Of a stretch of DNA of 64,000 nt, positions 44,954-57,100 are shown in pieces (positions within the stretch are counted from its first letter, which is position 1; each line of letters opens with the position of its first letter). Both the position numbers and the translations under genes were made by a program. Origin of the DNA: Onthophagus taurus (taxonomy: Eukaryota; Arthropoda; Insecta; Coleoptera; Scarabaeidae); NCBI RefSeq assembly GCF_036711975.1, contig NC_091967.1:10354001-10418000 (forward strand), in the 5' to 3' direction. The notes under the pieces are model-generated. The model worked only from the letters and a program-made list of their open reading frames with translations, was not told the DNA's origin and made no database searches.

Positions 44954-46579
44954 TAATTTTTGTAATTAAAAGAATTTTTGATTAAACTATTTTCGTAATT
45001 TACTTAAATATATTTTTAAGGATATGTTTCTCTTAGATAGTAGATTTGATTTTTTTTGTAGTAATACATTACGTTTTCACATTAGTGTTAATTTTTTTAC
45101 CTCACACAATATCAAAAAAATTTATTTTCAAAGTGTTTTATATTCCATAAAAGATTTTGTATTGAAATATGATTTACAGTTTAAACTCTTATCTTGGTTA
45201 TTTTTCTTTGGTGCATTCCATAATAAGTAATGTTATTTCATGAATTGAGTAAGGATCTATAAAGCTTGTATAACATACGCAGCTAAAACATCAACTAAAT
45301 AAGTCATGAGAGCCACAGAAATAAGAACCTTAAAAATTATTACAAGGTTAACAGGATTGGCGAGATATAGGATGTGGCCAGATGGACGAGATCCTGGAGA
45401 GATCATGTTGAAAAGGTAGATGAGGAAGACCACATAAACGTTGGCATGAGAGTTGGACGTCATCATCACAAGATAACAACCAATAGGAAAGGAAGTGGGA
45501 AGAGAGAGATTTGCTCGTATGTACTATCTGCAGAAAGTCAAGGCCCCTCACTTTAGAGATCGATATCTTCGTAACCGCTCAATGGAAAAAATTTCGGTAA
45601 AGTTTATTGTAATCAGTGAACATTTCTGCGTATCACATGTTAATTTGGAAATTTTCAGATTCGCGGTTTTTCTTTTATCGCGAGTTAAGTAAAAAAAGTA
45701 CCCGATTTTTGAGAGTTTTTTGCGATTTTTTTTCTCCAAAACTATTTGACGAAAAAAATTCAAATTTGAACTGGTGATAAACCGATGTGTTCTTAATGTG
45801 GGGCATATTTTATTTTTTTGCTATTCCATATAGTTTCGCGGAAAATCACAGTTTAGTAGGATGCGGTTATTTTGAAAACGAACTGGCAGATTTCAACGCG
45901 GTTTATTTACAGTACGTCGCGCCTTTATCTTACCTACATAAAGAAATGAGGCGCGACGTCCTGTCTGGGACACACTATCTGTTCCGATTGGACAGAACCC
46001 CCTTCACCCCGTAGAGCTTATTTCTGTTTCTCTTTAATTTGTAATTCCATTAAATCGCTCATAAAAAATTAGGGAGCTCTAATTTTAAAAAACTGATAAC
46101 GGAATCCGACAACCGACATTATTTGACATATTTTGGTCAAATTCGCGAGAAAATTCACCCAGCCAATTCTTGAAATGTATCAGTCCAATCTCAAGTATTT
46201 TACATAATCCATTGGTTCACAACTTTATATGCAGTTTAGTAAATTGATATGTGTATGCGTTTTCTTCATCCATATACATTTTGCCTTTTTTCATCAATTA
46301 AGATCATTGCACCAGACACTAATGCAATTTTACACTTCTTTGATGACAACCTTTATTACATCTGTTGGTATAAAGCACTAAAAATCAACTACATGTGTGA
46401 ACTTTCATGTGTAGTCAACAAAGGATTGGTCATAGCAGTTTAAGTATGTATAGTGAATGGAGGCATTTATGTGACCTATTAATAAACAACAATGGGAGTT
46501 ATTTATTTTTATTATAAAACACTTATTTACATTAAATTTAATTTTAACTTAATTTTAGTTTAATTTTAATTTAATAAAC
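44954..46579. other. Intergenic spacer between SLBP and SF3B6
   Basis: AT-rich convergent 3' flanks. A decayed LINE tail lies at 45250-45520. A block at about 45830-46015 has an open frame with somewhat higher GC but no recognisable motif and is not called as a gene. Confidence 0.5.
45250..45520 (+). mobile_element. Decayed LINE tail, plus strand
   Basis: Frame-broken reading gives ARWTRSWRDHVEKVDE and then GRPHKRWHESWTSSSQDN. This is the WAGHVAR ... GRPxxRWxDDI pattern at the C-terminal end of common insect LINE ORF2 proteins. Only the last part is present. Confidence 0.45.
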
Positions 46580-47042
46580 TTATTTCCGTTTCATTTCATC
46601 GGTGTTAATACCATACTTTGATTTCATTTTATCAATTTCTTCAGCTTTCTTTTCTAAATCAGTTTTCTTAAAAGCTTTACTGGCTTGATAATACAATACA
46701 ACCAGGTATCTATTACAAACGTTAAAACCAGATAAGTGATCGCACGCGTTTTTAGCATCGAAAATATCCTCGTAAACAACAAATGCAGTGCCTCTCGTAT
46801 CGGGGGTATTCCCAACTCGAATTTGTCGAATCGCGCCGTATTTTCCAAAGATATCATACATTTCTTCAGCTGTTATTTTATAGGGTAAGTTGCGAATGTA
46901 AAGAATTCGATTGATTTCGGGTGGTAAACGCACCTAAAAATTAAGTAAAAAAAGTTAGGTTATGTTTTAATTAAGTTTGAATTATATTGTTGGATTAATA
47001 AAGAATACTTACGTTTGCTTTTCTTTGCATAGCCAAAGCCAT
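46580..47042 (-). CDS. SF3B6: Splicing factor 3B subunit 6 (p14)
   Basis: Exons 47042-47013 and 46933-46580, phase 0, give 127 residues, the expected length. The start [11 protein letters not shown] leads into [20 protein letters not shown] and an RRM at about 18-93, with RNP2 ILYIRNL and RNP1 RGTAFVVY; next is [20 protein letters not shown] and a lysine-rich tail ending [14 protein letters not shown]3B6 is part of the SF3b complex of the U2 snRNP and lies next to the branch-point adenosine in the nucleus. Sequence is nearly invariant relative to animal orthologs. Donor GTAAGT and acceptor TTTTTAG are canonical. It is divergent from Dscam1. Confidence 0.97.
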
Positions 47043-47299
47043 TTTGAAATGATTTTTTTAAGATTTATTATATTAATACTAATATTAATTAATTTAGCTT
47101 TTTAAAGAAATTGACAAGTAAACAAAAATTAAGTGGCAGCACTTTCGCTTTTCGACTAGGAAACGTCAACACAACATTATAAAAATAAATATCACTAAAT
47201 TGTTAGCTTCAAAAATTGTTTTTAACAATTAAAATGTTGACTTAAACTTAAATCTGATATATTTAATGAACTACATGGGGTCTTTTTTTTAAATTAATT

Positions 47300-47521
47300 A
47301 TATTGGCGTAAAAAGTTTGCTACCGACGGTTAAATCTTCGATCGTCCCCTTCCCTTAATGTCTGTGGAAGGAGGAGCAAAAATCATTCTGTCTGTCTTCT
47401 CACATAGGCGTACGGGTGTCCATTGTGCGGAGTGTCTCTGTGTTTTTTCCAAAAAATTCGTGAATTTCTGTGAAACGGTGAAAGAAATTCGTCGTGTTAA
47501 CACCTCAAGGATAATTTATTG
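47300..47521 (+). promoter_or_regulatory. Putative Dscam1 promoter and non-coding first exon
   Basis: A GC-richer block with TCTGTCTGTCTTC and GTGCGGAGTGTCTCTGTG ends at a consensus donor TTG|GTAAGA (47521/47522). It lies between the SF3B6 start and the signal-peptide exon of Dscam1, whose 5' part is also untranslated and opens at an acceptor. A 5' UTR exon is the simplest reading; the true transcription start is unknown. Confidence 0.4.
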
Positions 47522-50500
47522 GTAAGAAACTCCCCCAATTTAACATTAAAATCACATAATCCCAGTCTACAACACCCACGCCGGTACTTTATTATGCTTA
47601 TAAATTAATTAATTCCTTTCTAATATTAATTTTTAAATCACAACTGCTTTAGTAGTTACAAAAAGAACCAAACAATCTTAAAAACAAAAATGATTTTAAA
47701 AAACACCCACTTCATTAAGTATTACTGAAGCTTTAAAAATCGTAATTAATAAAACCGTCTCTATAGAAGGTTCAACCCCCTTTTATCTTTTCACCATTTA
47801 ATATCACTTTATCCATAGAACATTTTGTCTCCTTGTTGGTGATGTAATTAATCGATGTCGAGTTTTGCGGTTTGAGTCATGCGAAAATTTCTTAGGAAAT
47901 TCTAACTTTAAATTTGGTTCTTAGTTTCTTGTAGCTATACCTGATTCTTTTTGTATCCGGACACACGAAATGTATAGAGAGATTATGCGGCGCTCCCGTA
48001 GACTTTGGGATGCTGCAGCTGTTCTTTGCCTGAACACCTGCTCGTTTGAAAAGGTCCTTCGAGACTTTACACTTGGTGCTAAGGAGAAAACGTCTCGTTT
48101 GTTTAAAACTTTAAGAAACTTAAGTATTCCGACGTATTAATCAACGTTATAAATAAATATTATTGATGATTTCAACAAAATGTAAAAAGATTGCGCATTA
48201 TCTTTTTCAGAGATAAAATTAATCCTTATATTGTTTATATATATATTTATAATTAAAGTAATGATTGTGGTATCTTTCTTTTTCGTTTTGGTTTTTGTTT
48301 TTTCGAACTTGATCAATTTCCTTTCAATTTCCATTGAAAATGTGAAAGTTAGGGATTACTTTTCAGGAGACGGCAGTATTGATTATTTTTTTCATCGTCT
48401 CTAAACTGCATTGAAGAGACTGCAACGTACAGATAATAAACGGACCAACTATAATTCTTTATAGCAATTGTATTTTGCCATTACGAAGAAACTTAATGAA
48501 ATAATAACATAGTTATAGTTTGCACCGCCTCTACAAAACTCAATTTATTATTTCTTTTTGTTGGAAATAACAAGTTTGTAATATTGTTTTAAATAGTAGT
48601 ACTTTAATGAAATAATAAAAACAGTTCTGAAGCTGGGTGAATATTTGCTGAATATTCACTGAATCCGCATTTTCTAACAAAATTTATTAAAACAAAAATG
48701 TGTCGCAGTTCAACATACCTCCTCATTTGGTAGTAATGAACAATACTGTTAAAAAAGTATTTATGAAAGTGCTCAAAGATTTATAAGGAATCAAAATACT
48801 CTAACACGCACAGTCATTGAAAAATTTTCTTCGGAAAAGCTTTGCTTGATTGATGAAGCATGTTCTGAAAGAGCGAACAACGAGAATATTCAATAGGTTG
48901 TGGTGGCAAATATGATAAGGTGCCTAAAGCTTGCAGAAAGATTAAATATGAAGGTGATGAATGGAAGTGAAGGCAATTCAATACTGTCTCACTCAAATTC
49001 CAATCTTAAAGACACATTGCCTTTAGTTACACCAATTTTATTGTTTACGAGTGTTTAAAAAAGCCGTGTCTTGAGGTTTTCTATATCAGGATGGGAAAGA
49101 GTAACAAGAATGCCAAAAAACTTTTATTGAAATTACAATGTGACAAACCGCATTGTTTTGAACGTTTTTCAAAGTCTTTAATGAGCTCCATGATAAAAGT
49201 GTCGATTCAGCATCTGTCTAATTTTATCAATCTCGATTTTTTCGGCTATTTCATGGTCTGCTATTTGAACAATAATTACTCGTCACCAATAAATATTTCA
49301 GAAAATAATGCCCATTTTTTGGTTTTCTTTTTTAATGTCCGTTTGATTCTGCGAAAGTCTTTTTAGTCAAATTGATTGTATGGGTCATTTTCAACTGATT
49401 CTCTTCTTTCTGGAAATATGTTGATTGCTCTCAAAACATAATCTGCGTAACACTGCTGATATTTTGCAAAAGTTTTAATTCTGTTTTGGCTAAGTCTTAT
49501 TTGTCTCAGAACAACTTTTATCACCTCTTGTTAAATTTATCCGACGAAATAATCGAACTGTTAACAAATGAGAGTATTTGATAAAACATGCAACAATCTT
49601 CTTCTTAGATTAACAAGAAGATGGTATAATATATGGTACCACAAAGATTCTTTGATGTTTTCATACTTATGCTGCATTCTCATCATTAGTGCGTTGACAC
49701 CAAGATTATAGCCAATAGCAAAGCTTTTCACAAGATTTTGTGCATCTATAACCACTTAAAATAAGCTAATCATCAAAAATTAATCTATTTTTTGTAAAGT
49801 ATTATTTTAACAAATTCAGTGCACAGTTGGTTAAGAAATATTAACGTATACTTAACGTATTAATCATGTATAATAAATAACACTATTTACCAACTAACGG
49901 TTTTCTAATATTTACAAGAATTAATTACAGCTTTCTCTGTAAAACGAACCGCACGTTTTCACGGTGATTCCACATTACACCGGCTACATTGCACTATTTA
50001 AACTCGCCCTATTTATTCACTACGCAACATAACATAGTCGGTTGCACCCGTATCAAAATATTTAAATTTTCTATTTGGTTATGTTTGTTTTGGTTTGTGT
50101 TTGAATTTCGTTGTGTTTGTTTTGAGCGATTGTATGTAATTAAAAGGGACCGCGCCACTTTTAGTATTTTATTATTCAAAAGGAACCGCCTTTCCTTTAT
50201 AAATACTTAACGTCCAACGAGATTCGTGATAGCAATTATCCTCCCTCGATACGAATCTAACGGTTCGAGAGCGTGGTTCGAAAGTTTCTAAGTTGAACGG
50301 TCCAATTTATTTTTCGAGCTTTTATATCTGAAGGTAATCTTGTATTAAACGGGAAATTGTAAAAGTGTATGAAGCAAAACTGTTCTTTACATCATCGATT
50401 TATTTATGCATATTCCGGGAATTAACGTGGTTTTATAATCAGTTTGAGTTGGTATTATCGTTTTTGAATAACAGCTCAGTAATGTAGGAATACTTTGCTT

Positions 50501-50721
50501 TTTTTTATTGAATTGATTAGCACACCATAAATTTGAATGAATGATAGATATGGATTGATTAATTGTTGGAATGTATTTAACAATTTTTATGTGGATTTTT
50601 CTTAAATGAGTCAGTTATTACTCACATTCCATTTTTAAGTTTCATTCTCATTTCTCACCATTTCATTGAATAATAATTTGTTAATTTATTAATTAATTTG
50701 TATTATTTTTATATTTTTCAG
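47522..50721. other. Putative Dscam1 first intron
   Basis: AT-rich. The short open frames at 49091-49366 and 49989-50210 have no recognisable motifs. A GC-richer stretch at about 47940-48090 has no exon character that I can defend. Confidence 0.45.
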
Positions 50722-51169
50722 TGTTCAACACCTACATCGGTGGTGCGTACGGTGAAGTGTTTTTTGGCAGTGCAGTGCCGCTTAAAAGCGATGTGTAAAC
50801 TTCGGCTATCATTGACTCTTGTCCTGGCAGGGCTGTTGCCCTTCTGGGGTGTGCTCGCGGCCGACGACACCGTCGGCCCGATATTCCTACGGGAACCGCC
50901 GAACCGCATCGATTTCTCCAATTCCACGGGATCCGTCGTTGAGTGCAAGGCCAGGGGTAACCCACCACCGGAAATCATCTGGGTCCGATCCGATGGAACC
51001 GCAGTAGGAGATGTCCCCGGCTTAAGACAAATTCTCGCCAACGGAAATCTCGTTTTTCCGCCGTTCCGCGCTGAAGACTATCGCCAAGAAGTCCACGCCC
51101 AGGTCTACTCTTGTCTCGCTAAGAATACCGTGGGCACTATTCATTCTAGGGATGTTAACGTTCGCGCAG
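50722..51169 (+). CDS. Dscam1: Dscam1 constant exon: signal peptide and Ig1
   Basis: Acceptor at 50721, start codon at 50791 (the only ATG in the exon), donor at 51170 in phase 1. It encodes MCKLRLSLTLVLAGLLPFWG, a clear signal peptide with cleavage likely near VLA-AD. Ig1 follows: GPIFLREPPNRIDFSNSTGS, the Cys of VECKARGNPPPEIIWVRSDG, and the second Cys in EVHAQVYSCLAKN. The Ig1 sequence is extremely close to fly Dscam1. Codon use is GC-rich compared with the introns. The antisense open frames here are shadows. Confidence 0.97.
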
Positions 51170-54100
51170 GTTGGTACTTGACCCTTTTTATAAATTTTTT
51201 GCTTGATATGGAGGTTTTTCCTTAAGGATTTTTTTTTTCTGGAGAGAAAGTGGCCACGAAAGATAAAAGCTAAGATTGAAGCGGAAGGTTGATGAGAGTT
51301 TCACAAAAAGTAATTTTTAAATTATTCATTAAGATCAATCAGTTTATAATAATTAAAGACGTCATAATAAAGACGTCATCCTCTTTCTTGATTTATTTAA
51401 ATTCTTAGAATTTCACAGTTTATACCACTTGAATCAGTGACAGGGCACTATAATAAACATGGTCCTCGATTAGCACTTCATTAACGAGTCTAAGTAGGCG
51501 TTAAGTGGAAACGTCTATTGTTTACTTGCGTGTGCAACTGTTTCGTATTGAAAACAAAACCTTTTTGAGGTACTTTCTGCGTTCGTAACTAATCGGGTGT
51601 TCGAGAATGCGTCGTAACTACGTGGATTGAATATTTTTAAAAACTGTTAACCTCTCGGTTTTAAACGTAAAACTGTGATTTCTTCAATATTCTATACGGA
51701 TAATTTTACAGTTAGTTTTATGTATTTGAATTGTATATGATCTTATGTCACTATTTTCTATTGAGTATATTCTTGAACGGATTTGTAGGAAGTGGTTTTG
51801 TACTGTTAAAGGTGCACACCGCTTTAGGTTAACCTATTTTGCATGGTGTTTGTTCTTCTTTGTTATGCAAATGACTTTGAATTATGTTTCATTATACGTT
51901 GTGCGCCTTTCGTAATTTTTAGTTAAATTAAAAAGAAATGATTTATAACAATTAAATGACCAAGAATAGATACACATATAAACATATTCAAAGTTTATTC
52001 TTTCAACAACTGCACTCCGCGTTTGTTTATTTACTTGTTTTTTTTAAACCCGCCTTTAAAAACTGTTGCATATCGCGTTTCTAGGCAGCTTTTCTCGGAT
52101 ATCAAATTTCGTTAGTATCCTGCCAATGAGTGTTGGAACAAATGTGAAACTCACAGCAACGCTTCTCGTTTTGTGTTCACCACTTATCTTTCTGGTTAGA
52201 TTAATTTTCTTACAGAACCGATGTATCAACATGTTTTATTTTTTGATTTATAAATCTTTAGATTATAGCAATAACAATTAGGTCATCATCAATATTTAGA
52301 CGCGCTCTATTTTTGTATATTAAATCGATATAATATAGGATTATTCAAAACAAATGCAAGATGGTATGTTATAAAATTGTGACTTACAAGTTTTATGTAT
52401 CTCAAAAGTACACATTTTTAATATTAAAGTAAGATAGGCCGAAAATGTTTTCGGCAAGTTTCGGAAATTCACGAACTTTGCGAGAACTTATAAGAACCGA
52501 GACTTTCTTTCTACGAAATAACTTCGCAACGACACATGTGGAGTTAGTCATAGATTTAAACCGATTGTCGTGTTTTACATTTAACACGAAAAGAAGATTT
52601 CCTTATCCATTTATTTTAATTTTGTGAAAATCGATGGTTTAACAATTTCTTGGCAAAAGTCAGAACTAAATAGTTTCATTGAGGTCTCAGTAATTTGAAA
52701 GGTGGAAGTAAACGATTTGAAATAGTTTATGAAAATACTAAGTTTATAGATGAAGCAAGAATAAGCTGGATGTTCCCGAAGAAGCAAATTTTCTTTTGAA
52801 TCGTCCTTTGGTGAAGAAACCAAATGGTAAATCGGATGTTCTGAGCAAAAGTAACTCGGTGATCAATGTAAACATGCAAAGTTACATGGTTACACGAACA
52901 AGAAATAGTAAAGGGGTAACAGGATTATATAAGAAGCTTTAACAAGAATAGGTTGGGTTGGAGGTTTATTTTAATTGACCTGAATATAACCTAATTTCTT
53001 ACTTTAAGATGGGATGGTGTTGACTTCGAGGTTGCTCCAATAGTCACCTTTAAGTGCAGTAGGGATCTCTGAGGTCATGTGCGCTACTCAGTGATGATGA
53101 AGCAAAGCAAACAACGAAAAATTAGCACATTGGGGATAGTGCGAAAATTAAGGATTTGATAAAGTCGTCGTGTATCGAGACTATAGATAAGTAAATAAAT
53201 AAGTAAGGAGTACTTGACAGGACAAAAGGAGCAGGTGGGATTTTAATTAAATTCCCGCAGAATGTGCTAAAAGCGAAGTAATGCAATTATACAAAAATTT
53301 AGCACGCAGAGTAGCCGTACAATTTTTCCGTGTGCATGGAATAGGGGGATGCTGAAAACAATGTCCTGTATTTTCGGCGAAAAATTATGGTCACCGTAAT
53401 TATGATTTGGTTATTAGGGTCGCATAACCCAAGTAATATTGTTAGATGTCACCCAATTTAAAATTTTCACAATTTGTTATGAGTTAATCAAATGACGAGT
53501 TTCTAAACTAGAAACGATTATTGGAACAGTGATGTAGTAATAGTTAACGTAATGGATAAGGAAATATCTTCTTTCTGAATTTGTTCGAGTTTAAAATTAT
53601 AGGAAAATGAAAGTGTTCATGTTAATTCACTTCGAGGTTAAAGAAGTTAACATAAATCTTACAAAGTTTGTTAATTTCCAATTTTCTACATATTATCATT
53701 TCTAATTTTGTAGTTTTGCAAAAAATCACAATGGAAAACTGAGTTTATAAACTTGTAAACTATCATAAAAATTATACAGAGAAGTTCAGTTATTCAGACT
53801 CACTTAAATTGTATAGTTTTGCAATTTATTTTAATAATAATATAATTGAATCACCCTATATAAAAACTTTTATTATTTCTTAAAAAAAGGCGTAATCTGT
53901 GAAGCCTCCTGTATTTGTTTGGAATTACCTTATAGAGATAGTCTATTTTTGGGCGCGGAATTTCTGATCCAAGCTGGTTTATTGGTTTAACATGCCGGAA
54001 GTTGTTATAACTCTGTCAGGGTAGTAGCTTGGTAAGCAAACCGTTGCCTATTCGGATTATACGTCTGGATTTTACATTATAAGACAAAATTATGATTTAA

Positions 54101-57100
54101 TTAATATGTTGATATTTTTTATTTGTGTGTATAATCATATAATTTTAATGTGTAATTTTTATGTTTAATAATAAACTTTACAGTGGTAGCTCAGTATTAC
54201 GATACAGATGTGAATAAAGAGTATGTAATTCGAGGAAATGCAGCTATACTAAAATGTCAAGTACCATCGTTTGTAGCCGATTTCGTTTCTGTGATTTCGT
54301 GGCATACCGATAGCGGAGACGATTTCTACCCGGACGCGCCAAATGGTATAGAAAACAAGCGCTGAATATGCACTAGACACTTTTCTCTTCACAGTTGTCC
54401 AGCAATTCTACCAGACGGAGGTGAACAATGAATACGTCATTCGTGGAAATTCTGCCGTGCTGAAGTGTTCTATTCCTTCGTTCGTGGCCGATTTCGTCCA
54501 GGTTGCTTCTTGGCAGGATAGCGAAGGAAACACGTTCGATAGGGACGACGAAAAAATTGGTAAAAAATTCGTTTCCACGGATGATCGGTGTTCGGTTCGT
54601 CCTCCGCCCGGGATTTCCTCTCTTTTTTATTATAGAAAAGTTCAGATATCGCTCGACCGCACATCCTGTCTGCAACCAGATATTATTTTTGATATAATCT
54701 CTTTCTGGTGGTGTATTTTTTTTTGATTTCTCAATTCCATTTCTCAGTCGTAAATCAATACTACGAAGCCGAAGTGGTGTCTGAGTACGTGATCAGGGGA
54801 AATACCGCGGTGCTGAAGTGTAATATCCCGTCGTTCGTTGCCGATTTTGTACGGGTCGAAGCTTGGGTGGGAAGCGACAAGAAAGAGTACTCTTACTCAA
54901 ATGAATTTGGTAATTTGTTAGGATCACTGAAATTGTTTCCCGTCCTTGATAAATCCAACTTTATAATATGTCCTTTTCGAGAAGATTTATTTTTGAAACT
55001 TATAAGTGTTTTTAAATTTTTAGCATTTGCACACCATATGTTATTTTAACTTCCCCAACTTTTGCTTCTGTGTCATTCAGTCATAGCTGAAATGATCCCA
55101 ACGTATTTTTACGACTCAGGCTAAAATAGGGTGAGGGGAACCACTGCGTGTAACACTACAATTTATAGGAGGGACCTTGTTAGTTTGTGCTTGCCCACGT
55201 TAAAAACACAAGATTAATCAATAAATATCATCACGCACTACTACCATTTATTAAACACGGTTAACTTTCATTAATAAATAATGTTTTAACCTCATAAATA
55301 AGAAATGTGCTCTATGAAAGTTCCTGATATCGTCTTGAAAACGCTAATTATTTTTTAATTTCGTATATTATAGTGGTTAATCAATTTTACAAGGCGGAGA
55401 TATTAACCGAGTACGTGATTAGGGGCAATACAGCAGTGTTAAAGTGCAGCATCCCATCGTTCGTGGCCGATTTCGTGCATGTAGAAGCTTGGATTGACGA
55501 ACGGGGTCACGAACTAAGAGTGTCCGACGATTTCGGTAATTGATGTTCTGGTTTTTTCTTGACAGTTGTTTCGCAGTTCTACATGACCGAGGCCGAGAAC
55601 GAGTATGTAATACGCGGAAACTCGGCCGTCCTCAAGTGCAAGATACCGAGTTTTGTGGCGGATTTTATATTCGTCGACGTTTGGATCGCCGACGACGGAA
55701 AACAGTACAAGTATCAACCGGAGCTGTTCGGTACGGGATTTCGGTATTTTAAGAACCAGAGCCTAGAAACTCGGTCCTTGGCATCTCTCATTCCTCTTAT
55801 TTCCGAAATCACACACATCACCAGATTTACATGCTCCAGATTTCCAATTTTATTAGAACTCTTCGTTTTTACTTGGAATTTCTTAGATAGACAGTTTTGG
55901 ATGTTGTCTTTCGGCTTCTGAATGGCTTTCATCCATTTCTGGATGTCGTTGAATTATTCAAAGGGGGCCTCATTGTTGTTCTAATATGGAATTACTCGAT
56001 TCTGGTTTCAAATTGTTTCATGGTGGAAGGTTACAAAAGGTTGTTGAAGGTGAATAATTCCACATTGAACTAATTCTATCACATTAATTGTAACTCAAAT
56101 GACAATATAATCATATTGTCGTTGAATGTCGATGAATATGTTTAATTTTAAGTAAACAAGTTTTGTAAAAAATTGTCTATATATATTTGTACTGCAGAAC
56201 ATAGAGTTACATTATGCTCAGTGCATTAAAGTTTCATTGAAACGCTATTAAAGCTTTATGCGTATAGAATTAATTGAATAATAGTCCTTAATACTAACGA
56301 TGTATTGAATCTCAAGTACGTCCTGTTTTGCTCTTTTCACGAGCACCAAATCCTTTCATGATGATCAACAGTATTTTTTAGCAAATTTTAATGGAAGATT
56401 TTAAAGGCAATTGAATATTTAATTTTATTATTAGTTGTTGCTCAATCGTACGAAGTGGAAGCAGATAACGAATATGTCATAAGAGGAAATTCGGCGGTGA
56501 TGAAATGTGAGGTGCCATCATTCGTTTCAGACTTTGTAGTTGTGGAAAACTGGCAGGACTCCAAAGGAAATACGTTTCTTCCCGGAGATAACTTCGGTAA
56601 CTTTACCTTAAAAACTTTCGGATCCCTGAAACACTTGCACAATTTCCTTATTGTTATTTTTATTTATTTATCCAAACTGTTCCTTGCAGTTGTCCAACAA
56701 TTTTATCAAGCCCGGGTCATCGACGAGTTTGTCTTGCGTGGAAATACGGCGATTCTAAAGTGTTTAGTACCTAGTTTTGTGTCCGATTTTGTCGAAATCG
56801 AAGCTTGGATTACGGACGATGGAAAAACGTTCAAACACCATAAAGATATTTCGAACGAGGGTAAAGATATCCGCAATTAAAGAGAACCATAATTTTCCTT
56901 TTTGTAATGATCCAAAGCTCTACTAGTCCTTTATTTTACCAATATTCTCTCTGTTCTTTTTCTTTCAGTTGTCAATCAATATTACGAAGCCCAAGTTTAC
57001 GATGTCTTTGTGATCAAAGGAAATACGGCCGTTTTCAAGTGCAACGTACCCTCATTCGTTTCAGATCACGTTGATGTTATTTCTTGGGAAGATACTAAAA

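Noticed and set aside
45787-46014. 75-codon open frame with a hydrophobic start between SLBP and SF3B6
   Set aside because: It looks like a secreted leader at first, but has no family match, no clear transcript signals and adjoins LINE debris.
50718-51041. 107-codon antisense open frame across the Dscam1 signal-peptide exon
   Set aside because: Shadow of GC-rich coding sequence on the plus strand, which has splice sites and strong homology.
54373-54675. 100-codon antisense open frame over exon 4.2
   Set aside because: Shadow of a clear exon 4 variant; no family resemblance of its own.
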